A DNA stretch of 64,000 nt from JALHVH01 sp963773685 (GCA_963773685.1 CAVZBY010000011.1:806001-870000); one strand, 5' to 3'. Shown: positions 54,015 to 62,764, numbered from the stretch's first letter. Notes: generated by a model from the sequence alone, not told the origin. Numbers and translations: made by a program.

Positions 54015-54401
54015 CGTCGTGCCATGCGCATTTTATCACACATAGGGCCGGGGCGCAGTTCGAGAGGTTTGTCTCGCTCTTTCATCCGCCCTTCTCGATA
54101 CCAGACTAAGTAGCCTCGACGAGCCTCTTGTTTCGCCCGTCTCGCACGTCTCTCCTGCGGGCAGACGAGGGACGTGTCTAAATCCCCCCTCGCCCCCCTT
54201 TTGTAAAGGGGGGTATTCTGCAGCTTCGCCCATGGCTATGCAGGTCAAAGCCTGCGGCTACATCAGGATGCCGGCTAAAGCTAACGGTTGCATCAAGATT
54301 CAGGCTGGAGTTTCGGATCTTTCCCCCCTTTCCTAAAGGGGGGTTGGGGGGATTTGTTGAAGCCTAAGGCTTCAGCCGAAGCCTTGACCTATCCGAAGCT
54401 T
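54015..54401. repeat. Composite repeat copy 2 and associated hairpins
   Basis: No gene in this 387-bp stretch. A family B hairpin at 54180-54213 leads into the composite repeat (54205-54356), which closes with a second family B hairpin (54319-54355). A family A half-site lies at about 54,243-54,262. The first 150 bases (54015-54165) hold GAGA/CGTCTC-rich sequence like that at 34.0 kb. Confidence 0.8.
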
Positions 54402-54677
54402 TCACCCTCCGGTCATGAAGGGGAAGACGGCGATAATATCGCCGTCCGCGAGCGGGGTGTCCAATCCCTGGAGCGAGTTGATGGATGTCGCGTTCTTCAT
54501 CACGATGACGAGCGGCTTGAGCTCATCTCCGGCGAAAAGCTCCGCCCGGCGCCGCGGGGAATCGGCGATGGCGTCGAGCAGGCTCCGCACGGGGGCGCCC
54601 TCGGGAAGGGGCAGGTCCTTCTCCCGGGCGTGGAAGAGCTCCCGGAAGGACGCAAAGAATTTCACCTTGACGTTCAT
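54402..54677 (-). CDS. MoaD/ThiS-like sulfur-carrier protein
   Basis: 91-residue ubiquitin-fold protein: MNVKVKFFASFRELFHAREK, a middle PLVIVMKNATSINSLQGLDT, and the diagnostic C-terminus DGDIIAVFPFMTGG ending in Gly-Gly. MoaD-type proteins carry sulfur on the terminal Gly for pterin-dithiolene formation. The start overlaps the THEP1 gene's stop (ATGA), and it is the last gene of the pilus/secretin operon. Molybdopterin supply for the AOR gene downstream is the likely role; ThiS-like or other sulfur transfer is an alternative. Confidence 0.85.
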   Translation of the reverse strand: MNVKVKFFASFRELFHAREKDLPLPEGAPVRSLLDAIADSPRRRAELFAGDELKPLVIVMKNATSINSLQGLDTPLADGDIIAVFPFMTGG

Positions 54678-55239
54678 GCGCCCTCTCCGGGGGAATTCCG
54701 CTCCGCGCGAAGGGCGGACAGCGCGGCGGTCAGGGATTCGAAAGCACCGGGCGCGCGATGCCGGAATACCAGGAGCTCCCGGGACCCGGATCTTCGCCCG
54801 GAACGCGTCGAGAATCCCCTCCCTGACGACGCACAAGGACCTGGCGCCGCGCTCGAGCGCTTTCTCGAAAGCCGGCCAGAGGCCTTCGCCGCCCAGCTCG
54901 AGCGGCCCGATCTCGTCGACGACAAGGACGTCGGCATCGGAATCTCTGCTCAGGATCGATCTCGCTTTCTCGAGGACAGGGGGAAACATATGCCAGGTCC
55001 CGACCCGCGGCCAATCCGGCTCGCCTTCATGCGCCAGGAACGGGAGTGATGTCCCCTCTTTCAGGTCGAAAAGGTCGTAGCCCTGGTCGCGGCCACTAAT
55101 ATCCAAGCGCAAGACGACTCAGGAATCCCCCGACGTCGAGCCCCGAGGCTTTCCATCGGGCCACCGCGTCCCGGAGGAACGTCGTCTTGCCCGAATGCAC
55201 GGGGCCGGTCAGGACGAGGAGCGATCCGCCCCCGCTCAC
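54674..55239 (-). CDS. THEP1-like NTPase, two frameshifts
   Basis: About 188 residues of the NTPase/THEP1 (DUF265) family, which hydrolyses nucleoside triphosphates with unknown role. The GTG start at 55239 overlaps the secretin stop (GTGA). Frame 1 reads SGGGSLLVLTGPVHSGKTTF (Walker A) to GGFLS. After a slip near 55,115 it continues LDISGRDQGYDLFDLKEGTS, with Walker B VLVVDEIGPLELGG. After another near 54,785 it ends LLVFRHRAPGAFESLTAALS and stops at 54674, overlapping MoaD. All family motifs survive, so the slips are probably sequencing errors. Confidence 0.8.
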
Positions 55240-57428
55240 CTGACCACGAGCCGCGATTCGCTGGAATCGAACTGGAGAGGCAGGCCGGAAGGAGCGTTGG
55301 CCGTGATGCCGCTGACGTTGATGACGCCCTCGCCGGGAGCCAGGGATTCGAAGACAAGGACGGCCAGGATGCCCCCGCCCTTGATGCCTTTGCCGGGCGA
55401 TGGGCTCGACAGCCCGATGGTGCAGGCTCCCGCGGCGTTGTCGATATTGCTGAGGAACGGGACCTTCGCTTCGAACTGGCGGCCCAGCCCGCCCTCAGAG
55501 ACCTCCTTGAGCCGGACGACCTGGGGGTCGAAGCGGAGGTTCACCGTCAGGCTGGCGATCTCTGACTCGGACCGGACCTCGACGCTGATCCTGAACTCGC
55601 GGCCCTTGGGCACCTCGAAGTTCGCCGGATTGAGAACGATGAAGCCGCGGCTCGCGGCCTCTTCGGATTCTTCGGCCGGGGGCTCCTCGGCGCCCGGCTG
55701 TTCCGCAGGTTCGACTTCGGCATCGGGCTCGGCTTCGGGCTCGGCTTCGGCCTCGGAGACGATCTCCTCTTCGGCCGGCCGGGCGTCGCTGCCCCCGCCG
55801 CCCGAGAGCCCTTCGACCTCCACCCAGAGCGCCCGCGAATCCTCTTCGGTCAGGGGGACCGTCCGGATGATGTAGGGCGTGATGGTCAGGATGACGTCGG
55901 TCTGGTCGATGCTCGTTTCCGTGCTCGAGAACAGGTTCCCCAGGAGCGGGATGTCGCTGAGCCCGGCGATCCCCTTGATGGAGCGGCGCTCCTCGTCCTT
56001 GAGGAGCCCGGCCAGGAGGTTCGTTTCGCCGTCCTTGAGCCGGATGACGTTCTTCACCTCGCGGGTCGTGATGATGGGGATGTCGGCGATGCCCGTCCCG
56101 GAGATGGACGTGATCTTGATCTCCAGCTCGAGGGTGACCTCCCGCTCCGTGTGGATGCGGGGCTTGATCTTCACGTCGATGCCGACGTCCTGGTAGGTGT
56201 AATTGACGATGGGCTGCTGGCTGACCCCGCCAGCCGCGAAAGGCGTGAACGTCGTCTGGGGGACCGGGACCTTCTGGCCGACCAGGTACTTGATCTCCTC
56301 GGCGCCCACGCCGCGGAGCCGGGGCTGAGCGATGATCTTGGTATCGGCGTCGGTCTGGAGGAAGTTGAGGTAAGCCGTCGGCAGGCTGATCTGGAAATTG
56401 GTACCCTTGGAGAGATCGAGGTCCTTCAGCCCGAACCAGCCGTCCTCGGGCACCTCGCCGCCGCCGCTGTACCGGCCGCCGATCGTGCGCTGGCTGAGAT
56501 CGATGCCGAACTCGCGCATCTTGATGCGGGAGACCTCCATGATCTCGAGGTCGATGATGACCTCGCCCTTTGACTTGTCCCAGGTCCGGAGGAGCTTCCC
56601 TGCCAGGTTGATGGCCGAGGGCGTGTCGCGGACGGTGAGGGAGTTCAGGTTCTTGTCGACGATGATGCTCGGCGCCTTGTACTGGGTGCGGATCATCATG
56701 GCCAGCGAGTTCTGGACCTCCTGGGCATTGAGGTTGGAGAGGTAGAACGTCCGGATGGCGTTGAGCTCGTACTGGAGGCGCTTCATCGGCTGGTCGGGAA
56801 CGATGATGACGGTCCGCTCGTCGATGATCCTCGAAAAGTTCTTGCTGGCGAGGCAGAGAAAGCCCACGGCCTGCTCGAAGGTCCGGTCGGTGAGGTCGAT
56901 GGTCAAGGGGACGTCGCGGAACTGCTCGTCGAAGAGGAAGTTCACCCCGGCGTGCTTGCCCAGGGCCAGAAAAATGGACCGGAGGGCCGCGTTGGCGAAT
57001 CTCAGCCGGACCTTCTCCGGGCTGACCTTGAGCCTGACGGGCGGCTCGAGGGACTTCTCCCCGGCCTTCTCCTTGGAGGGCTGCGGCCCGGCCGCATACA
57101 CCTCGAGCTCCGCGAAGAGGGCCCGGTTCATCGGGTCGTAGGCAAGGGCCTTCTTGTAGGACGCGATCGCCTCGTCCCGTTTGTCCATCCCGGCCAGGGC
57201 CCGGGCCTTCTGGAGGCTGTCCAGGCTGGCCGACGTCCGGGCGCGCATGAGCGCGAGCCGGTAGACGGGCTCCTTCGGGTGCTCGAGGGAGGCCTTTTCG
57301 TAATGCCGGACGGCCTCGTCCCAATTCCTGTTCATCTCGGCCTCGTTTCCAAGGCGGTAGGTATGGCTGAGCGGCGCGCATCCCCAGAGAAGGCCGATGA
57401 TGAGGAGCAACGGGAGGGTTTTTTTCAT
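55236..57428 (-). CDS. Secretin with N-terminal TPR region and C-terminal cohesin domain (PilQ/GspD-like lipoprotein)
   Basis: 730 residues forming the outer-membrane pore. A lipoprotein signal (MKKTLPLLLIIGLLWGCAPL) leads into about three TPR repeats (residues 25-110). An STN/N0 domain follows (FLALGKHAGVNFLFDEQFRD), then N1 (RTFYLSNLNAQEVQNSLAMM) and the secretin core (VGQKVPVPQTTF, VKIKPRIHTEREVTLELEIK, LLAGLLKDEERRSIKGIAGLSDIPLLGNLF). An acidic Glu/Pro/Ala linker (about 575-610) connects to a cohesin-type domain (FRISVEVRSESEIASLTVNL, FDPQVVRLKEVSEGGLG). It starts four bases before the PilP-like stop. The cohesin fusion is unusual for a secretin. Confidence 0.9.
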   Translation of the reverse strand: MKKTLPLLLIIGLLWGCAPLSHTYRLGNEAEMNRNWDEAVRHYEKASLEHPKEPVYRLALMRARTSASLDSLQKARALAGMDKRDEAIASYKKALAYDPMNRALFAELEVYAAGPQPSKEKAGEKSLEPPVRLKVSPEKVRLRFANAALRSIFLALGKHAGVNFLFDEQFRDVPLTIDLTDRTFEQAVGFLCLASKNFSRIIDERTVIIVPDQPMKRLQYELNAIRTFYLSNLNAQEVQNSLAMMIRTQYKAPSIIVDKNLNSLTVRDTPSAINLAGKLLRTWDKSKGEVIIDLEIMEVSRIKMREFGIDLSQRTIGGRYSGGGEVPEDGWFGLKDLDLSKGTNFQISLPTAYLNFLQTDADTKIIAQPRLRGVGAEEIKYLVGQKVPVPQTTFTPFAAGGVSQQPIVNYTYQDVGIDVKIKPRIHTEREVTLELEIKITSISGTGIADIPIITTREVKNVIRLKDGETNLLAGLLKDEERRSIKGIAGLSDIPLLGNLFSSTETSIDQTDVILTITPYIIRTVPLTEEDSRALWVEVEGLSGGGGSDARPAEEEIVSEAEAEPEAEPDAEVEPAEQPGAEEPPAEESEEAASRGFIVLNPANFEVPKGREFRISVEVRSESEIASLTVNLRFDPQVVRLKEVSEGGLGRQFEAKVPFLSNIDNAAGACTIGLSSPSPGKGIKGGGILAVLVFESLAPGEGVINVSGITANAPSGLPLQFDSSESRLVVR

Positions 57429-57925
57429 GGCTGTTCTCCTTGAATGGGGACGCTTGTCCTCTTGCCGTCGGATTCGACGAGCTCGATCCGGTCCGGACCG
57501 ATCTTCTCCACCTTGACCCCCGGGAAGACCTCCTCGCCCTCGGCGACGGCCAGGGCCAGCCCGTCCGAGAAGACAAGGGCGACCATCTTCCCTCCCGACC
57601 TCACGTAGCCTATGTAAGTGATATCGAGGGCCGGCTCTACGGGAGCCGCTTCAGGCGCGCCCTCGGAGCCGGGCTCCTCTTCGTCCGAAGGTTCGGCGAG
57701 CACGGGGGCAACGGCCGCAGGCACGGCCACCGCCCGCCCCGGGCTGAAGATGTCCCGGATGGCCGCCGCCGGCTCGGGCGGGGGGATCCTGAGGAGGTCG
57801 GTGCGGACGAGAGGCGTCGCGGCCGGCGTCTTCGCCGCGGGGGCCTTCTCCTCGGCGAACGCGCCGAAGCCGAGAAGGGCGGCGGCCAGGACCGCCGATG
57901 AAAGGGAACGGAGCTTATATCGCAT
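57425..57925 (-). CDS. PilP-like inner-membrane alignment protein
   Basis: 166 residues. The signal peptide (MRYKLRSLSSAVLAAALLGF) is followed by a Pro/Ala/Glu-rich disordered stretch and then a compact beta-domain ITYIGYVRSGGKMVALVFSD, LALAVAEGEEVFPGVKVEKI, IELVESDGKR. This is the PilP/GspC homology-region fold that links the inner-membrane complex to the secretin. Its position directly before the secretin, overlapping by four bases, supports the call. Confidence 0.75.
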   Translation of the reverse strand: MRYKLRSLSSAVLAAALLGFGAFAEEKAPAAKTPAATPLVRTDLLRIPPPEPAAAIRDIFSPGRAVAVPAAVAPVLAEPSDEEEPGSEGAPEAAPVEPALDITYIGYVRSGGKMVALVFSDGLALAVAEGEEVFPGVKVEKIGPDRIELVESDGKRTSVPIQGEQP

Positions 57926-58476
57926 AATAGGCCGCCAGCTCGATCTTGAGTTGCAGGACGATGATGCCCGCGCCCGTGCTCGGGAAATCGATCCGCTCGA
58001 GGGTCAGGAACTTCGGGGACCTCTCGATGACCGAGAGGAACCGTTTCAGCCCGGCGTAGGTCCCGGAGAACGTGAAGCCCGCGACGACCTTCCTCATCTT
58101 CCCCTTCTCCAGGTCGGAGTACCGGTAGGCGATCTTCGCAGACGCGGATGCCCGCCTCGTTGAAGACGCGCTCGAGGTCGGTCCGGAGGTCCCTGATCTC
58201 GTGGGCCTCGTCGTAAAACCTCTCCGTCCGGAGCTTGGCAAGGTCGACCTTCGCCTCTTCCCAGCGGCGGGCCTCGGCGGCGGCGGCGTCCCGCTCGGCC
58301 TCGGCCTTGGCCACGTCGGCGGCGAGCTTCTGCGCCGAGGCGTCGATCCGCCGGAAGCTCCTCATTTCGGCGGCCGCGAAGAAGACAAGGACGAGGAGGA
58401 CGAGGACCGAGGCGGCGGCCAGGATGCCGAGCGTCCGGCGCTCCTTCTCGTTCAAGAGCTTAACGAGTCTTTTCAT
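57915..58476 (-). CDS. PilO-like assembly protein, one frameshift
   Basis: About 187 residues. A short cytoplasmic start (MKRLVKLLNEKERRTLGILA), one membrane helix, a periplasmic coiled coil (about 45-90, rich in Ala/Glu/Arg), then a ferredoxin-like domain. The frame slips near 58,138 and continues as IAYRYSDLEKGKMRKVVAGF, TFSGTYAGLKRFLSVIERSP and IIVLQLKIELAAYYAI. The TYxxLxxFLxxIE and LxLxxY pattern fits PilO/GspM. The start overlaps the PilN-like stop by 17 bases, and the stop overlaps the PilP-like start. Confidence 0.75.
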
Positions 58477-59026
58477 AGCTGAACGTGATCTCCGAGACGA
58501 TGCGGCCCCGATCGTCGGTCGATTCTCCGGCCACGCGGATCCGCGTGAACTTCCGCTCCGTGAGGCGGTCGACGAGCGCCAGGAGGTCGTCGAGGCTCTG
58601 GGATACCACCTTGATCCTCAGGTCCACGGCGGATTCTCCGGCGAAGTTCGGAGCCAGGGACGTGATGAAGCTCGCTTCCGGGAGGGCGCCCTCGAGCTCG
58701 GAGAGGAGGCCCGTCCAGGAGAAGCTCTTTCTCATGATGACGGCATTGACGAGGTCGACCTTCTCTTTGTTGGACTTCGCCGCCGCGGCAACGGCCGACT
58801 TGAAATTCGCGGTCTCGGCCGAGGCCGCGGCGATGCGCGCCTTGAACCTGGAGTCCTCCGCCCGCGCCCGGCGGTTCGCGAGGCCGTACTTGACGGAAAG
58901 GAATCCGGTCAGCGCGGCGAGCGCGGCGAGGACGAGGATCGACGCGGCGAGGGCGGCCCGATAGAACCGCGTGTTCCGCAGGGGGCGTGTGGCCAGGTTG
59001 AGCCGGAGGATGTCCGTGGTCTTCAT
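58460..59026 (-). CDS. PilN-like assembly protein
   Basis: 188 residues: NLATRPLRNTRFYRAALAAS, the NLxxxPxRN cytoplasmic motif by which PilN binds PilM, then one membrane helix and a periplasmic coiled coil plus small alpha/beta domain (ITSLAPNFAGESAVDLRIKV). The ATGA overlap with the PilM-like gene at 59023-59026 couples them. Clear member of the PilMNOP alignment complex. Confidence 0.85.
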   Translation of the reverse strand: MKTTDILRLNLATRPLRNTRFYRAALAASILVLAALAALTGFLSVKYGLANRRARAEDSRFKARIAAASAETANFKSAVAAAAKSNKEKVDLVNAVIMRKSFSWTGLLSELEGALPEASFITSLAPNFAGESAVDLRIKVVSQSLDDLLALVDRLTERKFTRIRVAGESTDDRGRIVSEITFSYEKTR

Positions 59027-59952
59027 GCCAATTGTCCGTAAAGCGTCGAGAGGAGGTTCTTTTCACGGGCCCCCGCATCTCCGGGGACGAGACTGCCCGT
59101 TTCCCGGACGGGAAGGGACAACTGCTTCGCCAGTTCTCCGGCGATCTCGTCGCCGTTGTCGGACGGCGCCCGGAGCCAGACGGCGCCGACGTGCTTCTTT
59201 TCCTTGTCCTCCAGGAAAAGGGCCGTGTTCTCGATCTCCTTGATGAGGGGGGCCAGACGGCGTGTCCCGGCCCCGCGCTCGAGAGCGAAGGGCTTCTGAC
59301 GCAGGAGCGCCGGCTCGCCTCCGACGACGGCGATGATGCTCAGGGAATCGTCCTCGACGTTGACCAGGAGGGCGTCCCCGCCTCCGCCGGGCAGCAGCCC
59401 GAGGAGGCTCAGGGAGGGCAGGGTCACGTTCCCCGGAACCAGGCCGGAGCGGACGAACAGGCCTTCGTACTCCCGGACGACCTCGGGGCGGGCCACGGCG
59501 GCGACGATGCGCTCTCCGTTCCCGACGGCGACGCTCTGGTGGACGATGCGGGCGTCGTCGGGGAGCAGGGGCATGAGCTTTCCCACACGCCAGCGGACGA
59601 TGCCGTCCCGTTCCTTGTCGGACGCAGGCGACGAGTCCAACGGAAGCAGATAGATCCGGACGCAGAGCTCGGGAACGAGGACGGCGATGGTTCCCTGGGA
59701 CAGGCCCAGCTTCAGCATCCCCTCCCGGAGCTTAGCTTCGAGAGGGGCGGGGTCCGCGATGTTCGTCCCCTCGAAAGCCGGCCGGACGGCCCCGTCCGGA
59801 AGCGCGGCGACGAAACGGCCGCCGACGCTCCGTTCGCGGGGGTTGATACGGATCCCGGTGAGGGCCCGCGGGGCGATCTGGAAGACGGCGTCGGGCAGGG
59901 GGGCTTCGAGGAAGCACTCCATGGCCCGGCCGGGGAATTTCGGCGTCTTCAT
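59023..59952 (-). CDS. PilM-like assembly protein
   Basis: 309 residues of diverged actin-like PilM/GspL type. Segments include GIRINPRERSVGG, IAVLVPELCVRIYLLPLDSS, ERDGIVRWRVGKLMPLLPDD and DALLVNVEDDSLSIIAVVGG. The usual ATP-binding Gly motifs are weak, so nucleotide binding is uncertain. The start at 59952 overlaps the PilB-like stop (ATGA). The identification rests on the order B, M, N, O, P, Q as much as on sequence. Confidence 0.78.
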   Translation of the reverse strand: MKTPKFPGRAMECFLEAPLPDAVFQIAPRALTGIRINPRERSVGGRFVAALPDGAVRPAFEGTNIADPAPLEAKLREGMLKLGLSQGTIAVLVPELCVRIYLLPLDSSPASDKERDGIVRWRVGKLMPLLPDDARIVHQSVAVGNGERIVAAVARPEVVREYEGLFVRSGLVPGNVTLPSLSLLGLLPGGGGDALLVNVEDDSLSIIAVVGGEPALLRQKPFALERGAGTRRLAPLIKEIENTALFLEDKEKKHVGAVWLRAPSDNGDEIAGELAKQLSLPVRETGSLVPGDAGAREKNLLSTLYGQLA

Positions 59953-61559
59953 TCGACGAATGTCACCTTGTTCAGGTCCTTGAGGCTGGTCACCCCGGCC
60001 AGGACCTTGTCGACCCCGACCTCCCGGAGGAAGACCATGCCTTCCGCCTTGGCCCTCTTCCGGATCTCCGAGAGGGGCCTCTTCTCGAGGATCATCTCGC
60101 GGATCGTGTCGGACAGCTCGAGGATCTCGGCGATGGCCGTGCGGCCCTTGTAGCCGGTCCCCGCGCACTCCGGACAGCCCTTGGGCTCGTAGAAGACGTG
60201 ATCCCGGTGGGCGGCCGGGTCGAGCCCCGCCTCGATGAGCACCTGGTCGTCGTAATGCACCGGAACCTTGCAGGCCGGACAGAGGACCCGGACCAGGCGC
60301 TGGGCCAGGGTCACGTTGAGGGCCGAGACGAAGCTGTACGGATCGACCTGCATGTGGATGAAACGGCCGATGACGTCGAAGACGTTGTTGGCATGGACGG
60401 TGGTGAAGACGAGGTGGCCGGTCAGCGCGGATTGGATGGCGATCTGGGCGGTCTCCGGGTCGCGGATCTCCCCGACCATGATCTTGTCGGGGTCGTGGCG
60501 GAGGATGGACCGCAGGCCGCGGGCGAACGTCAGCCCTTTCTTCTCGTTCACCGGGATCTGGGTGATGCCGTCGATCTGGTACTCCACCGGGTCCTCGATG
60601 GTGATGATCTTGTCCTCGGGGTTCTGGATCTCGGTCAGGGCCGCGTAGAGCGTCGTCGTCTTCCCGGACCCGGTCGGCCCGGTGACGAGGACCATGCCGT
60701 AGGGCTGGTTGATGTACTTGCGGAACTTCTTCTGGATCTCGTCGGAGAAGCCGAGGAGGTCGAGCCGGAGCTCGGAGATGGCCTCGGTGATCATCTCCTT
60801 GTCGAGGATGCGGATGACGGCGTCCTCGCCGTAGATGCAGGGCATGATCGAGACGCGGAAGTCGATGGTCTTGTCCTTGATCTTGAGACGGAACCGGCCG
60901 TCCTGCGGCACCCGGCGCTCGGAGATGTCCAGATCGGACATGACCTTGATGCGGGAGATGATGGGCGCGTTGAACTTCTTGTCGATGGGCTCCATGGCCT
61001 CGCCCAGGACGCCGTCGATGCGGTACTTGATGCGGAGGGACTCGTCCTTGGACTCGATATGGATGTCGCTCGCCCGCTTCTGGACGGCCGTGAAGATGAT
61101 CGTGTTGACCAGCTTGATGATGGAGCCGTCCTGGTCGGCCAGCTTCTCGATGGAGATGACGTCCTCTTCCTCGCCGCTTTCCTTCTCGACGACCTGCATG
61201 ATGAAGCCCTCGGTCGCCCCCTTGAGGACCTGGAGGGCCGTCTCGCTCTTGCGCAGGGCCTCCTGAATGGCCCGCCGCGAGGCGGCGAAGACCCGGGCCT
61301 TCTTTCCGAGAAAGGATTCGATGGCGTCGATGGTCGCGATGTCGGAGGGATCGGCCACGGCGACATGGATCGACGTGCCGTCGTCTTCGATGGGGACGAA
61401 GTTCAGGCGGTACAGGAAATCCACGGGGAAGGACTGGATGAGGTCGCGGTCGAGGGCGAGCGTCTCGAGGTCGATGAACGGGACCCGGTAGCGCTCGGCG
61501 AGCTTCCGGACCTCCTTCTCTTCGGCCCGGACGAGGCTTTCGTGCTCTTCTCTTTTCAT
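59949..61559 (-). CDS. pilB: Type IV pilus / type II secretion assembly ATPase (PilB/GspE)
   Basis: 536 residues. An MshEN-like N-terminal domain (YRVPFIDLETLALDRDLIQS) is followed by the motor: ASDIHIESKDESLRIKYRID, Walker A GPTGSGKTTTLYAAL, Asp box IITIEDPVEY, Walker B MVGEIRDPETAQIAIQSALT, His box LVFTTVHANN, and a zinc site CPACKVPV ... CPECAGTGYKGR. All catalytic blocks are intact. The start at 61559 overlaps the PilC-like stop. No PilT-type retraction ATPase lies in the window, so a T2SS-like role is equally possible. Confidence 0.92.
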   Translation of the reverse strand: MKREEHESLVRAEEKEVRKLAERYRVPFIDLETLALDRDLIQSFPVDFLYRLNFVPIEDDGTSIHVAVADPSDIATIDAIESFLGKKARVFAASRRAIQEALRKSETALQVLKGATEGFIMQVVEKESGEEEDVISIEKLADQDGSIIKLVNTIIFTAVQKRASDIHIESKDESLRIKYRIDGVLGEAMEPIDKKFNAPIISRIKVMSDLDISERRVPQDGRFRLKIKDKTIDFRVSIMPCIYGEDAVIRILDKEMITEAISELRLDLLGFSDEIQKKFRKYINQPYGMVLVTGPTGSGKTTTLYAALTEIQNPEDKIITIEDPVEYQIDGITQIPVNEKKGLTFARGLRSILRHDPDKIMVGEIRDPETAQIAIQSALTGHLVFTTVHANNVFDVIGRFIHMQVDPYSFVSALNVTLAQRLVRVLCPACKVPVHYDDQVLIEAGLDPAAHRDHVFYEPKGCPECAGTGYKGRTAIAEILELSDTIREMILEKRPLSEIRKRAKAEGMVFLREVGVDKVLAGVTSLKDLNKVTFVE

Positions 61560-62764
61560 CGCACCACTTGAATGATGTTGAAGATGGGCAGATAAACAGC
61601 AAGAAGCATGCCCGCCACGATGAAGCCCATGAAGATAATGACCAGCGGTTCGATGAGGGAGACGAGCGTGTCGACCTTGGCCCGGACCCGATCGTCGTAG
61701 AAGTCCGCGACGTCGGCCAGCATGCCCTGGAGGTTGGCCGAAGTCTCGCCGATGCGGACCATGTCCAGGGCCAGGCCCGGCATGACCTCGGTCTCGGCCA
61801 GGGAGTCGGTCAGGCTCTGGCCGTTCTTGATGGCGTCGGGGAGGCCCTTCAGGTCCCGGACCAGGGCCCGGTTGGGGACGGCCTGGGAGGCGATCCCGAC
61901 CGCCGTAAGGAGCGAGATCCCCGCCTCGAGAAGAAGGCTCAGCGTCCGGCTGAACAGGGCGGCGGCCGATTCCCGCCAGAGGGCCTTGGCGAAGGGGATC
62001 CTGAGCTTGAGCCGGTCGAAGGCGACGCTCCCCTCCTCCGTCCGCACCCAGCGGACGAAGACCAGGGCGGCGAGGCCCAGCGCAAGGAGGATGAGGACGG
62101 CAAAGCGACGGACGGTCATGGAAAAAGCGATGAGAGCCGTGGTCAGCAGCGGCATCTCGCTCTGGAAATCCTTGTAGAAACCGGAGAACCGGGGCAGGAT
62201 GAAGTTGATGAGGACGGTCAAGAGGATGAAGGAGAAGCCGATGAGCAGGGTCGGATAGACCAGGGCCGAGCGGATCTTGGCCTTCGTCCGGGCGATGGTC
62301 CCGGCGTATTGGACGAAGCGGCCGATGGTCCCGGACAGGTTCCCGCTCTTCTCGCCGGCCATAAGGCTGGCCGTGTAAACCTTCGAGAACCGGTCCTCGA
62401 ACGGGAGGAAGGCCTCCGAAAGGGATTTCCCCGAACGGATGTCCTTTTCGACCCTGATGAGGATCTCCTTGAGGCGGATGTCCGTGACCCGCCCGGCCAG
62501 CGTCTCGACGCTCTTGAGGATGGGGTAGCCCGCCTTGATGAGGGCCATGAGCTCCTGGTTGAACAGGATGAAGTCCTTGGGCCGGACCTTGCTGCCGAGA
62601 CTCCGCTTCCCGAGCCGGAACTTCTTCCAGTCGCGGCCGACCGAGAGGACGCAGAGGCCGTCCGACTCGAACAGACGGCGGCACTCATCTCTCGAGGCGG
62701 CCACAACGGACCGGGAAAGAAGCCTCCCGTCCTCGGCGGCAAGGCGACAGGTATAGTAAGGCAT
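61556..62764 (-). CDS. pilC: Type IV pilus / type II secretion platform protein (PilC/GspF)
   Basis: 402-residue inner-membrane platform protein with the duplicated GspF fold. The first half has FNQELMALIKAGYPILKSVE and SEAFLPFEDRFSKVYTASLM, the second half FSRTLSLLLEAGISLLTAVG and MPGLALDMVRIGETSANLQG. Three membrane helices lie at about 165-195, 215-235 and 375-398. It is the first gene of the leftward operon; its upstream gap (62765-62840) is shared with the rightward small gene. Confidence 0.93.
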   Translation of the reverse strand: MPYYTCRLAAEDGRLLSRSVVAASRDECRRLFESDGLCVLSVGRDWKKFRLGKRSLGSKVRPKDFILFNQELMALIKAGYPILKSVETLAGRVTDIRLKEILIRVEKDIRSGKSLSEAFLPFEDRFSKVYTASLMAGEKSGNLSGTIGRFVQYAGTIARTKAKIRSALVYPTLLIGFSFILLTVLINFILPRFSGFYKDFQSEMPLLTTALIAFSMTVRRFAVLILLALGLAALVFVRWVRTEEGSVAFDRLKLRIPFAKALWRESAAALFSRTLSLLLEAGISLLTAVGIASQAVPNRALVRDLKGLPDAIKNGQSLTDSLAETEVMPGLALDMVRIGETSANLQGMLADVADFYDDRVRAKVDTLVSLIEPLVIIFMGFIVAGMLLAVYLPIFNIIQVVR

